Below are positions 47,885 to 60,741 of a stretch of 64,000 nucleotides of DNA, piece by piece; position 1 is the stretch's first letter; each line of letters begins with the position of its first letter. The notes below the pieces were generated by a model. That model did no database searches. It saw only the letters and a list, made by a program, of their open reading frames with translations, and had not been told where the DNA came from. The DNA comes from Lycorma delicatula (Eukaryota; Arthropoda; Insecta; Hemiptera; Fulgoridae): contig NC_134460.1 in assembly GCF_047948215.1 (NCBI RefSeq), positions 130,316,824-130,380,823 of the forward strand, read 5' to 3'. The position numbers were made by a program, and so were the translations under genes.

Positions 47885-48323
47885 GCAATTATAGTTAATA
47901 TATAAAAAACCGCTTATCAACAATTGAATTTGAAACGTTCAAGCGCTTTTGGAATTAATTTTCATACTTAGGAACTCATGTAATTCGTCATATTTGTAAC
48001 TATAAACAAAACTTTACATGATAATTTTTTTTTGCATTTTTAATATTTGTATAATTGTAACAGTTGTTATCATTTTAGATAACAGCTGGGACAACCACAT
48101 TGACAGGACGTTTACGTTGACTTAATTTTAAATATATGACGACCAACTGTTATAATTACGCAAATATTAAAAATGAAAAAAAAAAAATATGTGAAGTTTT
48201 GATTATGGTTGTAAATATGACGTATTACATGAGTTCCTGAGGGTGGAAATTAATTCTGAAAACGTTTGAACGTTTAAAATTCAATTGTTGGTAAACGGTT
48301 TTTTATATATTAACTATAATTAT
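47885..48323. mobile_element. Foldback element with 180-base arms
   Basis: The left arm (47885-48067) and right arm (about 48140-48323) are imperfect reverse complements. CAATTATAGTTAATATATAA / TTATATATTAACTATAATTA mark the ends; CAACAATTGAATTTGAAACG and GGAACTCATGTAATTCGTCA recur inverted; the arms meet around ATTGTAACAGTTG / CAACTGTTATAAT. The centre is about 70 bases. No coding capacity. A transcript would fold into a long hairpin. Confidence 0.88.
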
Positions 48324-48985
48324 TTGAACAGTACTATCTTACCTATTCCGTTCAATCCTAATTATTATTCATTTGTTTTGGTCCCAGAGTAAGGATAATT
48401 CGAGGAACAGAATTATTAAGAATCATGTACAAATATTTTATCGATTAACTTATTCGATTAATATTTTTATGAATATTTTTTAATATTTTCTGAAAGAAGT
48501 GTTGATAGTGAATACAGTTAAAAAAATTACTTTCGAAAAAACAAATTTATTTCATTACATAGATTAAAAGTTTTGAAAAGATTATATATTCTTTACAATC
48601 CTTTCCAAAGATTTTACTGATTTACTATATTTTTCAAATATTTTACTATTTGTTTGTTGTTGTAAAATACCTCATTAATAGAGCAAACCCAATAATACAG
48701 CTACGTTTTAATTTCTCTATATTGTACCATTCTTTTAAGTACAGTAGCTGATAACGTTTGTTAATTGATTTTTAGGATTTTAATGCTACCAAAATATCGA
48801 AATTTAAAAAAAATTGTAAACAAATGTTCTTTATAAGTAAATGCAACAAAAAAACATCGAAATCTATAAAATTAGCATAATTATTCAGACAACATTTAAT
48901 AAATAAGTCTCATACGAAACTTACCATATATTATCAAAAAAATTTAACTTTTATTACAAAGAATACATAAATACATGTTTGGTTA

Positions 48986-49411
48986 ATGACAAGTAAACCG
49001 GGTGCAATATCATATATTTCAAACGATCCTATTGTGAATAAAGAAACAAGTATCACCTCATTTATTAATAGATACAGATCAACTTCCATAGAACCTCAAT
49101 TAGTTAAAGAGAAATCAAAAGCAGACCTGCTAGTTGTCGACTCCAGTATATTGTTGCTCAACAAGTTAGCTCATATAGTTACATGTTGAATCTCAAATTC
49201 CACTTGCTTGGCTGCTTTGCCACACGCTAGACAGAAAAGTTTCAGATTTACAGCCTCGGACAATTCCTTTAATTTCTATTATTTAATTTATCAACTCATA
49301 ATCAACCTGGCTGATGCAATCATTTCATTATTATTTTTATTATTATCTACCGCATTATCAGAATCAACGTACCATAAAACAGTAGCTGTTCTTAACTATT
49401 GTTCTCTGTAA
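48986..49411 (+). other. Two consecutive same-frame open frames, unassigned
   Basis: Frames of 67 codons (48986-49189) and 67 codons (49208-49411) lie in the same reading frame, separated by one TGA and six codons. The first has a mixed, globular-looking composition; the second has a hydrophobic stretch (ADAIISLLFLLLSTAL). I recognise no domain, splice signal or ATG context. It could be a broken host or transposon exon, or chance. Confidence 0.2.
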
Positions 49412-50049
49412 TTTGAACACATAATAACTAGATTTAATTTTTTTTTCTAAAATGAATAAAGAAAATAAAAATAAGTAATTGAAATTTCATTATGAAAGTT
49501 AAATAACTGACATAAGCATTGTGTTGAATCTGATGGAAGATACAATTGTACGTTTAAAATAGATAATCAAACAGATTATAAATATAATTATTTAACTATG
49601 TTCCCAATTTTTTTCTTCATCTTCTGTATGCTTTCTTTTTTCCGCAATCTTCTTCTTACTACCTACGGTCACAACTTTAATTTATTCTTTCACTTTTTGT
49701 CATTCCTTTTTGATAATTTATAAACATCTTTTATTTTGTAACGCATAATATCTGGTTAGTAACCGTAATTGCTTATCAATTAAACATTAATTTTCAATTT
49801 AATGTTACTTTTTTTACTTTTTATCCAATACTTTTGACTCTATTCTTTTTTCCAATATCTTGTATCTGTTATTTTGTATCTTATTATAACGACATCGAAG
49901 ATTGATTTATTTTATAACCCTTTATATACATACTAATTAATATGTATGTGGATTTTTTATAATCTTAAAGTCTATTAATCAACACCTGTTTAATTAATAT
50001 GTCTTCTACAAAATTTATTTTTAATAATTTTTTATAAATCTGATTGATA

Positions 50050-50089
50050 ATGGGCAATTTACATTGCCCATGCTTTCTTATGAAAGCAT
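50050..50089. repeat. Two overlapping perfect hairpins
   Basis: ATGGGCAAT, TTAC, ATTGCCCAT (50050-50071) and ATGCTTTC, TTAT, GAAAGCAT (50070-50089) share the central AT, so only one full stem can form at a time. Confidence 0.9.
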
Positions 50090-50572
50090 TTCATACAACA
50101 ATAGCTCGGGATTCCACTACAGGAACACAATTTTGTTTTCTTTTGGCGGTTTTTCAATGTATTTTTCTTTTATATTTTATCTAATACTTTTTGTTTTATT
50201 TTTAATCAAATATTTGTTTTCATTTTCTAATTTTTTCAGTAAAATACTTTATTTGTAAATTTGTTATCATTATTTCTTTCATTTTTGTTATGTGCGTCTT
50301 TGTATTATACTTTAATTTCTTTGTTTTCATAGTTATTTTCTTAATATAAGGCAATTTTCAGGTTTTTCGTTGCCTTCCTTTAAAAAAAAAAAAATAATAA
50401 TAATAAACAAATAAAAACGTACGTTTGCAGTTCAATTTTAGTTCTATGTCTACATAAATCCAAGATAAAATTGATCTAACTTGCGATAGGTTTTGTTAAA
50501 TTTAATTTAAAAAAATAAAAGAAAATAATTTTATATACGAAATAATTTTATATACTCGTGTATATATATATA

Positions 50573-50596
50573 TTATGAGAATATATATTCTCATAA
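50573..50596. repeat. 24-base perfect palindrome
   Basis: TTATGAGAATAT followed directly by its exact reverse complement, in AT-rich surroundings next to a short TA run. Confidence 0.9.
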
Positions 50597-51595
50597 AGCA
50601 CGTATACAGAAATGAGACAAGAATGTATTCTATGCTCGTAAAAAATTAATCTTTCAAATATGTGTATTTATTTACATAATGCTACATTTTTGTAGATTAT
50701 AAATCACACACAAGAAGAAAGCTAAAAAACGAAGAATAACTTTTGAAATTTGTTATTATATAAGAAAGTTAAAACTTAGATGACCAATTAGTAAAGATTT
50801 CACTGGATTACAAATACAACCATGATTAAATCATCATATATATCACTCATGAGGAAGGTCGCTTACTATATTCAATATTCGACTACTTTTCTCTATTCCC
50901 AGTTAAACGTTTGAGTTCCCAGTAGCTCCCGTTTCCTGTTATTACCCTTTTATTTCACTTACTTGCACTTTCTAAATATGTTTTTATTAATTTTCCTTCT
51001 TTTCATATGATATATCTCAGCCTGTCACTTTTCTACTCTAGATTATTTTGATTAAATTCTATTCTGGGTTTACTCCTCACATTACGTCTTTTTTCACTTT
51101 GTCTGTTTATAAATTCTTCTCAAGTTTCCTTTATTCAGCCTTTGTTTTTCCCTTTTTATTTGTGATCGTTTCAAAAAATTCTAAAAACTTCATGATCTGT
51201 TTGAATACAACCATACAGATTATACCGTTCAGAACATAATTCATAAGATTATTTTTCAGGTTTATTCCACCTTACTGTATAATTAATTTTTCTAAATATT
51301 GATCTAATTCTAGTAAAATATATTTTTTCAAGAGAGAAGATATAAAACGTTAAATATATATAACATGTTTCATAGCAAAAATATGTACATAAATATTGGT
51401 TTAGACTATTTGTTCTGATTTTTATTATGCTTTGACTGTGTAAATCACTTCAGGTTTACGTACTGTTCAGCGGGCTTTCTCAAGCAGGAATATTGTTCAC
51501 TATGTAGTTATTTCTAAGAAGAACATATTAAATATATTACTCATAGGGCTAATATCAGTGGCATTTCGGTGGATTTTGCATATTCGCATACAAAG

Positions 51596-51622
51596 GCTTT
51601 CTTCATAACTTATGAAGAAAGC
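51596..51622. repeat. Perfect 13-base inverted repeat, single-base centre
   Basis: GCTTTCTTCATAA, C, TTATGAAGAAAGC. Nothing like a terminator context (no gene) is nearby. Confidence 0.9.
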
Positions 51623-52282
51623 GATATATGAAACCGTTTTCCTGATTAAATTTACCTTACTATACCAGGTTTGGGATAATCCCCACTACAGTTAAAAATA
51701 ATTATATAATTCTTCGTTTATGGTTTGTGACTCATATCAAGTAACCTTCAATGATTGATTATAATACCAAGAAAACAAAAATAGCAAAGAGTGATTAAAT
51801 AAATTTCATAATAATCCTTAAATGTTAAATAGGAAGTTCGGTCTTAGAAGTTACTCTTTTATCATTTTACACTTACAAAAATTTGTTTAATATATAATAA
51901 TATATTAGTGTATACAAAACTTTTCAAGTGGCTTAAAACTGATTGGGGAATATAGTATTAGATTAATTAATCTAAATTTTACAGTCCAATAGTATTTTTA
52001 TTAGATAATAAGTACTATTTAAAATGAGAGTTTTTTATTAAATATGTACAGAAAATTATGAAAATATTTAATTAAATTTGTTTAATATTAAATTTATTAA
52101 CAAAAAAGTAGTAGAAGTTTCATTAATTTATATTAAAAAAATTAGGTAACTACTTTTTTTTAATAGTACCTACTTTTTTTTAATAGTAGGGAATCTTATA
52201 TTTTTATTCTAAAACTTGTAGTTTATAGTTCTTAGAAGAAGTAAGTTATAAACATCGAGTTTTTATTTCACACACGTGCGCG

Positions 52283-52333
52283 TATATATATATATATATA
52301 TATACATACACGCACACGCGCGCGCACACACAC
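52283..52333. repeat. (TA)n/(CA)n/(CG)n compound microsatellite
   Basis: About 10 TA units followed by CATACACGCACACGCGCGCG and CA repeats; contains potential Z-DNA sequence. Confidence 0.9.
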
Positions 52334-54639
52334 AAAATGTTGAAGAGAGAGAAAGAGAAAGAGGAGAGTGAGAGGAGTATTTTATTACTTTCTACTTCAA
52401 ACTTAAAAAGAATGTTTATTTTAAAATATTCTTTTACTTACTGTAGAAATGGAAATTTTAAAATTAATTCTTTTTTTAAATTAATCCATCGTAAAACTAC
52501 GTCAGAGATGTATTTAATTGCTTAAGTCATTAACTGATACATAGTAATAATAGTAATTCTCAACGATTACTAGATCTTTCATTCTTACAATGAACGTACC
52601 AGTATTTGATGTAATAATACAAATAATATGTCCTGAAAAAATAACGGGAATAATATAACTATTAGAATATTGGAATCAGGATTTTTATTGTAAATAAATA
52701 AATTGCTATACACTTTATTTAATATTTATAGTTAATCACGTAAACATGTGAGTTAAACTGTTAATAACTCATGCCACTCCTGTGAAGATACCATATATCA
52801 AATATGGCTTGACAGTTTTAGTATAAAAATGAAATAAATAATATTTATAACCTTTCAGGAACGTTCATAATTTGTATGATAATAGTTATGGAGATAAAAT
52901 TATTTATAAGTTAATGCTTTACTACTTATGAACTTGTGATACTTTTTCCTTACTCGTAACATCGTTACTAGTTTTGCTTTCTTTTATCTTACTGAACTTT
53001 ACAATATTATAAAATATTTCTATTAAATTGCTTGTTATAGAAATATATATATTATAATGAGATGAATTACTCCTTATAGAAACTAGTCTATCTAAATTTT
53101 ATTACCCAATTAAGAGAAGAAGCCATTATGTGTTGTGTGAATATGAATCAGATAAAATACATCACACGATCCCTCCTCTATAACCTAATTATTTTAATTT
53201 CCTTATTTAACAAAGATATTCACAAATAATTTCTTTTTTTTAGTTTAAAATTGAAGTTCTACATCAAATTATGCTGAAAAGAAATTTATTTATCAAAAAA
53301 CTTCTTGAAACTCTAAAATGGAAAAAAGTAGGGTTTCAAAAAATAAAAATTATAGATGATTTGAAAATATCAAACGCAATATAAAATCCAACAAGATGGA
53401 ATGGTTAGATCAATCCTGCTTTTAGTATGTTTTGTTTAGTTTTATTCAGATTACCGTACAACAATAACATACATACAACTAGAAAGACATATTATAGACT
53501 AATGGTTCATAAACTGTTGACGCATTATTAAAGGTATATGTAAGTGTAGGCCTCAGTATTGCATAACCTCCAATAATTTTCGTAATTAGAATTTATATTG
53601 TTAAAAAGTTTATTGTCGGCTTTTTTTACGGTAGGATGCCAGAAATTATTTATTTAAAAGAGAGTGATTTATACTGCACAGTTTGACACCGTTAAAATAA
53701 ATAATACACCTATTGTCATAATTAAACAATCACAAAAAATTAGAACAGAATTTTATTTAATTTTTTTAAATGTTTAAATAAATAAAACATTCATTTAATA
53801 TTTTGATGAAATTAAAAGGAAACTTTTTCCTTGTTTACAAATATATTTTCAAAATCATTTGTTTATTCAGCACTGATTTAAATACAAATACTTCACATAA
53901 ATATAATTTTATTTTTAATTTCATACAAAATATTTTTCAATTTATACAAATCCTTAAAATTTATAAAGAGTAAGGAATAATAAATTTATTAACTGATATA
54001 TAATTTATTTAGTTATAATGTTTATATTGTAATTTTAATTATTTGTGTTTTATTAATTTTTATTGCCATATTTATTAAAAGGAGTTAACTAATCCTAATT
54101 AAATAAAGTAATTATAACCAAAAAATGTCTAATAGTAAGTTTGTAGATGACAGCGACTGTTTTTTTTAGAATAAGAAAGAAATCAAAAGCAGAAGAATTT
54201 CAAAATTAGAAGACATTTTGATAGAAGATGGTACGAAAATGAATGTTACGAATATAAAAATACTAGGATTAACGGGCAATAAATCAGTGAGTGTCTACAA
54301 AAAAAAAGGAAGAATTATGTAAACAGAATAGTACAGCTATTTAGGTATTATTAAACAAATCTGGTAATATCTTATACCTCTTATTACCCCTAAATCACTT
54401 TCTTAAACCCCTATTAAATTACATATACACATTTCTTTTTAAAGATAAGTACCTAAAATGTTATTTCATTAATAATTTCTGATTTTTTATTTTTTTTTTA
54501 TCATTATTATTATTGAATTATTATTTATTGTAAAACTTACAATCAGAGGTTAATAATTAATTTTATTAATAAATCAATATTTAAGTTAAAAAAAGGAGAT
54601 GAATTCTGATTCGAACCGTTGTGCCTTCCCCTTGTAAGA

Positions 54640-55056
54640 TTCAACTATTTCATCAATTAAAATTTTATTTAGCCATAACTCTGGAACCAATGATAATAAG
54701 TACCACTTACTATATATCGTTGAAAAGCTCTCAAATAGTGCTTATTACAGCAGTTAAGAAAAAGTCCAAAATCCATTTTTTTTTTTTTGGATTTTGGGCT
54801 TTTTTGGATACCTTTAGTCCAGTCGATTGCAATAAAAAGGAAGGGTGCACAATTAGATTTTGCAACAGTCCTAAATCCAAAATCCAGCATCCTACGGCTA
54901 ATCGTTTTTGAGTTATGCGAGATACATACGTACAGAAGTCACCCTGAAACTAGTCAAAATGGATTAAGAGATGGTCAAAATGGATATTTCCATTGAAATC
55001 TGAAAACCATAACTTTTGATCACAACACTTCCTTTGCTTCGTACAAGGAAGTAAAA
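54640..55056. mobile_element. Non-autonomous repeat with terminal hairpin, tentative
   Basis: The right end is ACTTCCTT, ten bases, AAGGAAGT (55027-55052), and the interior carries the long inverted pair CCAAAATCCA / TGGATTTTGG around a T-run (54766-54797). A third CCAAAATCCA lies at 54877. The text (GAGTTATGCGAGATACATAC) has the look of an insect interspersed repeat. The three overlapping open frames here are mirror artefacts of the inverted repeat. The left boundary is uncertain. Confidence 0.5.
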
Positions 55057-55737
55057 AGAATTTTGTAGAAAGAAACAGTTATTTTATATTAAAATGGAGT
55101 TCACTCTAAAAAAAATATTAACATTGGAAAGTATTGACTACACGAAATGTTAACTTTGAAGGTTAACTTTGTATGTATTTGAAATACTACACTAAGAAAA
55201 AAAAAAGAATAAAGATTAGATCTATTTTAAATGTAAGAAAAAAGGAAGTTGTAGAATATTAAATTGACAGAGTGAAAAATTAAAAAATAATGAGGAAAGT
55301 AATCAATAATAAATTCTTAATCAAAACAATCATACTAGAAAAACTAATTTGCTGGAATACATCATGAAAGAAGCAGAATTGATTAAAATACCGCTAGGAG
55401 TATCAGTAGAAGGTTCGAAAAATAAAATCATGAAAGAATGGAAATTGTCGATGTTCTAAAAGAAAATCGAAGCTCTCATGAACTCAGAAGTTTTACTGGA
55501 AATTTTGGAAAATGGAGACAGACCCGGTATATAAGCAGATAACCATATTATTATGAGGAATTTTTTATCATTTTCTATAAACAAACGATATGAAATATAA
55601 AGGTGATTTATTTTTACTTTACAATTTCACATGTTAAATTATCTGCATTCTCGTGGTAAGTAAATTTTTTAATAATTTTTTTTATTTATAGAAGAATTCC
55701 CTATGTTGATTAGTGGTTACTAATCAAAATTTTTAAA
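55057..55737. other. AT-rich stretch with weak coding-like text
   Basis: At 55340-55540 the plus strand reads EYIMKEAELIKIPLGVSVEG and, after a stop, KKIEALMNSEVLLEILENGD. This could be a decayed coding remnant, but I cannot assign a family. Confidence 0.3.
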
Positions 55738-55827
55738 CGATGCCATTCCTGACCGGAATTCGAACTCGGGACCTGCGCACGAAGTGCCAAGACGCTATCT
55801 ACTCAGCCACTTGTTAAATAGGCCGGC
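55738..55827 (-). mobile_element. tRNA-derived SINE head, related to families A/B
   Basis: On the minus strand: GTGGCTGAGTAGATAGCGTC (A-box region), AGGTCCCGAGTTCGAATTCC (B box) and GGTCAGGAATGGCATCG. The head is clearly related to A/B, but the sequence beyond it does not match either tail. It has an extra base in the A-box region compared with the others. Confidence 0.75.
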
Positions 55828-56925
55828 TTTATTTAAATACATTAGTAAAGGATTTAAAAACCAATAAAACATATTAAAACATTAAAGCTATTATAAAGCA
55901 ATTACCATATTCTATTATTATTGTTATTTATTATTATTATTATTATAATAATATCATTATTACTTTATACAGTTAGATTTAGAGAAAAATAACAATAGCG
56001 AAAATGAAAATACAATGAAGCAGAGAAGAATGTTAATTAGATAATAATGAAAAATCTTGTTATGAAAATAACACAGGTAAAAAGAAAACAAAAAATAAAT
56101 AAATATGACTTTTGAAATATTTTATAAAAGAAAAAATATTTCGGGTGAATAGTTTTAAAAATATTATGATGTTCTAACCTTACATTGAAAATATAGATTT
56201 TATTATATATTTTTTTAAATACTACATATTATTTATCGTGTATTAAGACACCAAGGGTTATTAATTTTGTGTAGAAGGAAGTTTAAGTGGTAGAAAGACT
56301 AAAATAGATTATCTGGAAATACTTAGTAAATAACTATGAATTTAAGATATTTTAATATTTAAATATTAGTACATAACAGAAAAGTTTATAGATGTAGATA
56401 TATTAATCAAATGATTGAAAAAAAAACGAAATAGTAATGAATCAAGCAAATTTTTATAACAGTTACTAATATAATTAGTGTCATCAATTGTAGAAAAAAA
56501 ATTAATAGAATTGTGAGAATAGAAAGTAAAAGAATGCTGTAAATTACTAAGGAAGGACCTTGATGATCAAGTGTTAACCACGCCAAGTTATAATAATAAA
56601 TACCTAGAATTAAAAGAATCACTGATGAAAAGATACATTGATATCAAACACGGAATTCTCATCATAAAATCTTTAGATCTTTCCAATCAGTCTAATAACC
56701 AATGAAGAATCGTGAAAGAAAAAATTTTATTGATATATTTTCTAAATGTTTATTTAAACTTATTTAAAAAAAAAAAAAAAGTAAGCGTTTAAATACTATA
56801 AATTTATGTTAATGGACAATAATTATTGCCTGGTCAAATTTAAAAATTACTGGGAACTGTCCTTCCTCTGGATCTAAATCAAGAAACTGACGTAATAACT
56901 ATAATTAAAATCTATTGAAAGAATA

Positions 56926-57105
56926 ATTATTATAGTCCTTTAAAATAATAAATATAGGAGTGATAAAAATCCTGTAATTTTTCATTATTAGATCTAAAAG
57001 TTGGGGAGAATTCCAAAACATAAAAAGGTTCCAGAAGTTTCAAAGTTTTTTTTGAGTAAAAGTTTTTCTCCCCCAAAAAGAATATTGATTTTTTTTTTTA
57101 AATAC
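56926..57105 (+). repeat. Direct repeat, copy 1
   Basis: Shares AGTGATAAAAATCCTGTAAT, TTTTCATTATTA and GGTTCC.GAA.TTTCAAAGTT with 57762-57930, about 830 bases downstream in the same orientation. Confidence 0.8.
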
Positions 57106-57761
57106 TGATAAAAATATAATTAAGGTTAAAAAGTTTTACAATTTGATTTAGTTTTTATTCTATTTTAAAACTGTGTTAAATTATTCACTGCAACCCAAAT
57201 TATATTGTTAGTTTACTTCTTTCAAATTTCATAAAATTCCTTTAAAATACCTCTACGTGGAATTTTTTTTTTTAATTTTTGACTGATAAAAATGAGGCAG
57301 TTGCTTCAAATAAGCCAAGATTTGGTTACTTCTTTAATGTAATTTAGAATTGTTATATAGTATTTCAGTAAAATATATATTTAAAATCAGTTTTGAACTT
57401 TTTTAAAAAGAAATACAATATTTTCACCAAATACGATTTTGTCACAATCAATAATAGTTAATGATACGTTAATGAATCTAGGGATTGATTCTGTAGCATT
57501 TAGATACAAAAATATATCTTCTAATGAAAAATTAATGTTGCTGCAAAAACTTGCCGTTGGTCGACCTTAAAAAAGTAAAAATAATCATTAAAAAACAATT
57601 TATATATTTTTAAGCTTCCAGTAAAAACTTTTAATAAAAATAACTGATAAAAACATGCAAACTGTACACGCATTTTCAAAATATTTTACAAAAATTAAGC
57701 TATAAAAGATACTTTTAAATTATTTATAATTTCAGTGTCTGAGAAAATGTTTTTTTTTTTT

Positions 57762-57930
57762 TTTCATAATTATTATTCTTTAACAAAATACGTACAGAAG
57801 TGATAAAAATCCTGTAATTTTTCATTATTACACCTAAAGATTGGAAGGAATTTTAAAATATAAAATGGTTCCGGAACTTTCAAAGTTTCCTTTTGCGTAT
57901 AAATTTTTCTATCCAAAATGAAATTTCAAT
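57762..57930 (+). repeat. Direct repeat, copy 2
   Basis: Collinear partner of 56926-57105. The pair could be diverged terminal repeats of an unknown element of about 1 kb, or a local duplication. No coding sequence lies between them. Confidence 0.8.
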
Positions 57931-58329
57931 CATAACAGAAAAAATAAATGATTATTTAAAGGGCAATGAAAATGGGAAAGTTGAAATTACAACAGATATT
58001 TCTATTAAATTTGAAAGTAATCTTAATTATTTAGTGAACAAAAAAATAATCGTATGTTATTCATAACAAATTAAAACCAGTATATAAATCTTTGAGGATA
58101 ATAAGGTTGTATTGTTACCATTATTTAATTTTAATAAAGATCTGAACTTTTCGTAAATTTCAAACGGATCTTTCAAATCAATTTTATAATTCAGTTAGAT
58201 ATTTCTACAACTCGTGAACTATTAAACAGAAAAATAGAGAAAAAGATGTTAGATACAAATATTACCTATTAGAAAAGAAAATTTAATGTAAAGAAATTTA
58301 TTATTAAAGTTAACATCGTTTATATCATT

Positions 58330-58364
<35 letters not shown>

Positions 58365-58896
58365 AAATACGAGTACGAGAAAAGAACATTGACATTGAAA
58401 AAAAGGAAAAATTAAAGATGAACTGAAAGTAAATTTCTGTTAGGCCATATATGTTAAATAAGAACTCCTTTATGAATCCGGTCTGATGTAGGTCACTGAA
58501 GAATATTCTCACATCTCGTGTTTCTCACTTACTTCGGCCTGTTTGTATAGTACTGTAAAATTGATGACCATCTATATTTAATCAAAAAACTTTCTTCCAA
58601 TAAACAAATCCTCTTTTGTATAAAATTATTTCTATTGCAATAATAAAATGTACATATAATTTATTGATTTAAGATCATTCATTTCGACGGACATTTTTCA
58701 GAATTAGAGATATTTAAAATTACAAGCAAAAATTTCTTCATCTTTCCTTACAGTATTTCTTTGAAAAAGATTATTTTTTATTGTGTATACAGATTCAGTG
58801 ATTCGTTGAAGAAAATTTATGTAATTCAAGAAAACTGTTACTGTATATTTATTTAATACAAACCAAATATTACCTAAATAAATTTCGATTCTCCTT

Positions 58897-59054
58897 TTTT
58901 TAACTTCGGGGACCACCGTTATGTATTGCCTCAGAGGATGAGATTAATGACATGACAAGTAGCGTATGAAAATGCCCTGCTTGACCGGGATTCGAACCCG
59001 GGGCCTCCGGATGAAAGGCCGAGACGCTACCACTCGCACCACAGAGGCCGGCAG
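58897..59054 (-). mobile_element. Full-length tRNA-derived SINE, family B, with target-site duplication
   Basis: The minus-strand head has GCCGGCCTCTGTGGTGCGAG, A box GTGGTAGCGTCTCGG, and B box GGTTCGAATCC. The body carries CATTTTCATACGCTAC, the tail TCATCCTCTGAGGCAATACA and CGGTGGTCCCCGAAGTTAAA. The exact 10-base repeat GATTCTCCTT flanks it at 58887-58896 and 59055-59064. Confidence 0.94.
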
Positions 59055-59064
59055 GATTCTCCTT

Positions 59065-60654
59065 AAATTTTAACAAATAACAATAATGCATCTTTAATAT
59101 ATTTTAAGTATTGGACACAAAAAAAAAATGGTTCAATGCTTGGAATTTCTATCAGGAGTGAGAATTTTTGAAATAAAAGCGTTTGAAATAAGTAAAAAAC
59201 GATAACATTTAAAATAGTTGAAGTATAATAGATTAATTCCTAAGATTATCGAATTTTGAGTGTAATTTCTATTAGATGACTGGGTAATTTGTGTAGTCAA
59301 TAATTTCATATTTTTCATACTTATACTCAAAAATGTAGGGCAGTTAGATACAAATCAATTTTTTTTTTTTAATAAAAACATAGGAAGATCCTATGTTAAC
59401 GTTAATTCTTAATACACTTACAGAAAAATTAACTTTGATTTTTTTTTCATAAAAAATTTACTTCGTTTACTTCGAAATTCGTTTACTTTCCAATTCAAAA
59501 TGAAAAACTGTTTCCTCAATATAATCATTTCGTATCCGATCCCTACTAGTTAATTCCTTGGATAGACCGTAAAAAATCGTATTTCAGCAGTTTATAGCCT
59601 GAATCTATTCCTAATTATAAGAACCCATCTCTCTTCTACGAATATATCTGTTGAAAAGGCAACTATTTTATAGAACTTAGCAAAGTATCTCGTCTCGTCT
59701 TTTACTCATCGTACTACATGTCTGATTAAGTTTTTATATTTTATATTTAATATCTATTCCCTCATAACATGATTAAGTACAACTAAAAATTTGCACCGAT
59801 TTGAGTAAAAGTTTATTGCCCAAAATTTTGAAATTTTTAACATAAACTGCCTAAAACTTTAGAGGTCTGCCCATTGAAGAATATATGTGTGGACGTAATC
59901 AACAAATTATTTTTAATTAACAAGAGGACGGAAAAGAGGAAAACTGCAATTTCTTACGGGTATTAGGGATGTGCTGCAGAGGCCAACATTTCCCCTTATT
60001 CACAGTGACAGTGTTCGTGGTATAGAAATGATGTATTTTTATTTTTTTTCTTTATTAGTTTTGCATACGAGTACATCTTCAGCGTCACACTCGTAGATTA
60101 AAAAAAGGAAAATAGTTTCAAAGGCATAAAACTTGAAAATTCAAAATGGTTGAAGCCAGTTTTATAATCGATATTCAAACTTAATTGCTTATTAATTATT
60201 TATTATCAATTAATTAATAAAAATTAAATTTTAATTTCAAAAACAAGAGTTATATTACCTTACAATGGGCAGTAATTTTTTCTTACCCATTTTTTCAACC
60301 TATTTTAAAAATAATCTTAATTGATTCAATAATTCTTATTAAAAATTACCTTAGCATATTTTTTTATTAAATAAAATTTAATTCATTATTATTTTTTGCT
60401 AATATTTCTTGTTTATTTTTTAAATTATGCATTTAACACAAATACAATAATTTTCATAATAATATTGTTACATACTTTCACACTGAATTCTAGTATATAA
60501 TAATAATTATAACAGAATTATATACATTTATATATAAATTTTCTATTTCTAATGTGATGTAATTTTCAATTTGTGAACAATAAGCAACTTCATGGCCCAA
60601 TAAGATGAGGATGATATGAATAATAAGTAAATAAAATGTAGTTTTATACAGAAT
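59065..60654. other. AT-rich stretch without recognised genes
   Basis: No repeat or coding motif is recognised. Confidence 0.5.
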
Positions 60655-60741
60655 CAGACCAACCAATCCTGAAATGCGTGGTTAATTAAACCCACTCACC
60701 GAAGTACATCGGTATCCACTACCCAGTATTAAAATCCATAA
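60655..60741 (-). mobile_element. SINE family C body, left part of an interrupted copy
   Basis: On the minus strand: ATGGATTTTAATACTGGGTA, GTGGATACCGATGTACTTCG and GTGGGTTTAATTAACCACGC match the family C body, followed by AGGATTGGTTGGTCTGATTC. The head lies beyond the long-TIR element at 61433-61505. Confidence 0.78.

Larger units (their letters stand above)
48324..54639. other. 6.3 kb AT-rich stretch without recognised genes
   Basis: It contains palindromes at 50050-50089, 50573-50596 and 51596-51622, a compound microsatellite at 52283-52333, and two same-frame short open frames at 48986-49411. Weak coding-like text at about 54130-54320 has no recognisable motif. Confidence 0.45.
55828..58896. 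other. AT-rich stretch with a pair of direct repeats
   Basis: Nothing coding is recognised. It contains the direct repeat pair at about 56926-57105 and 57762-57930 and a (TA)n array at 58337-58362. Confidence 0.5.

Noticed and set aside
54621..54996. Three overlapping open frames
   Set aside because: They overlap on both strands across an inverted repeat and have no motif.
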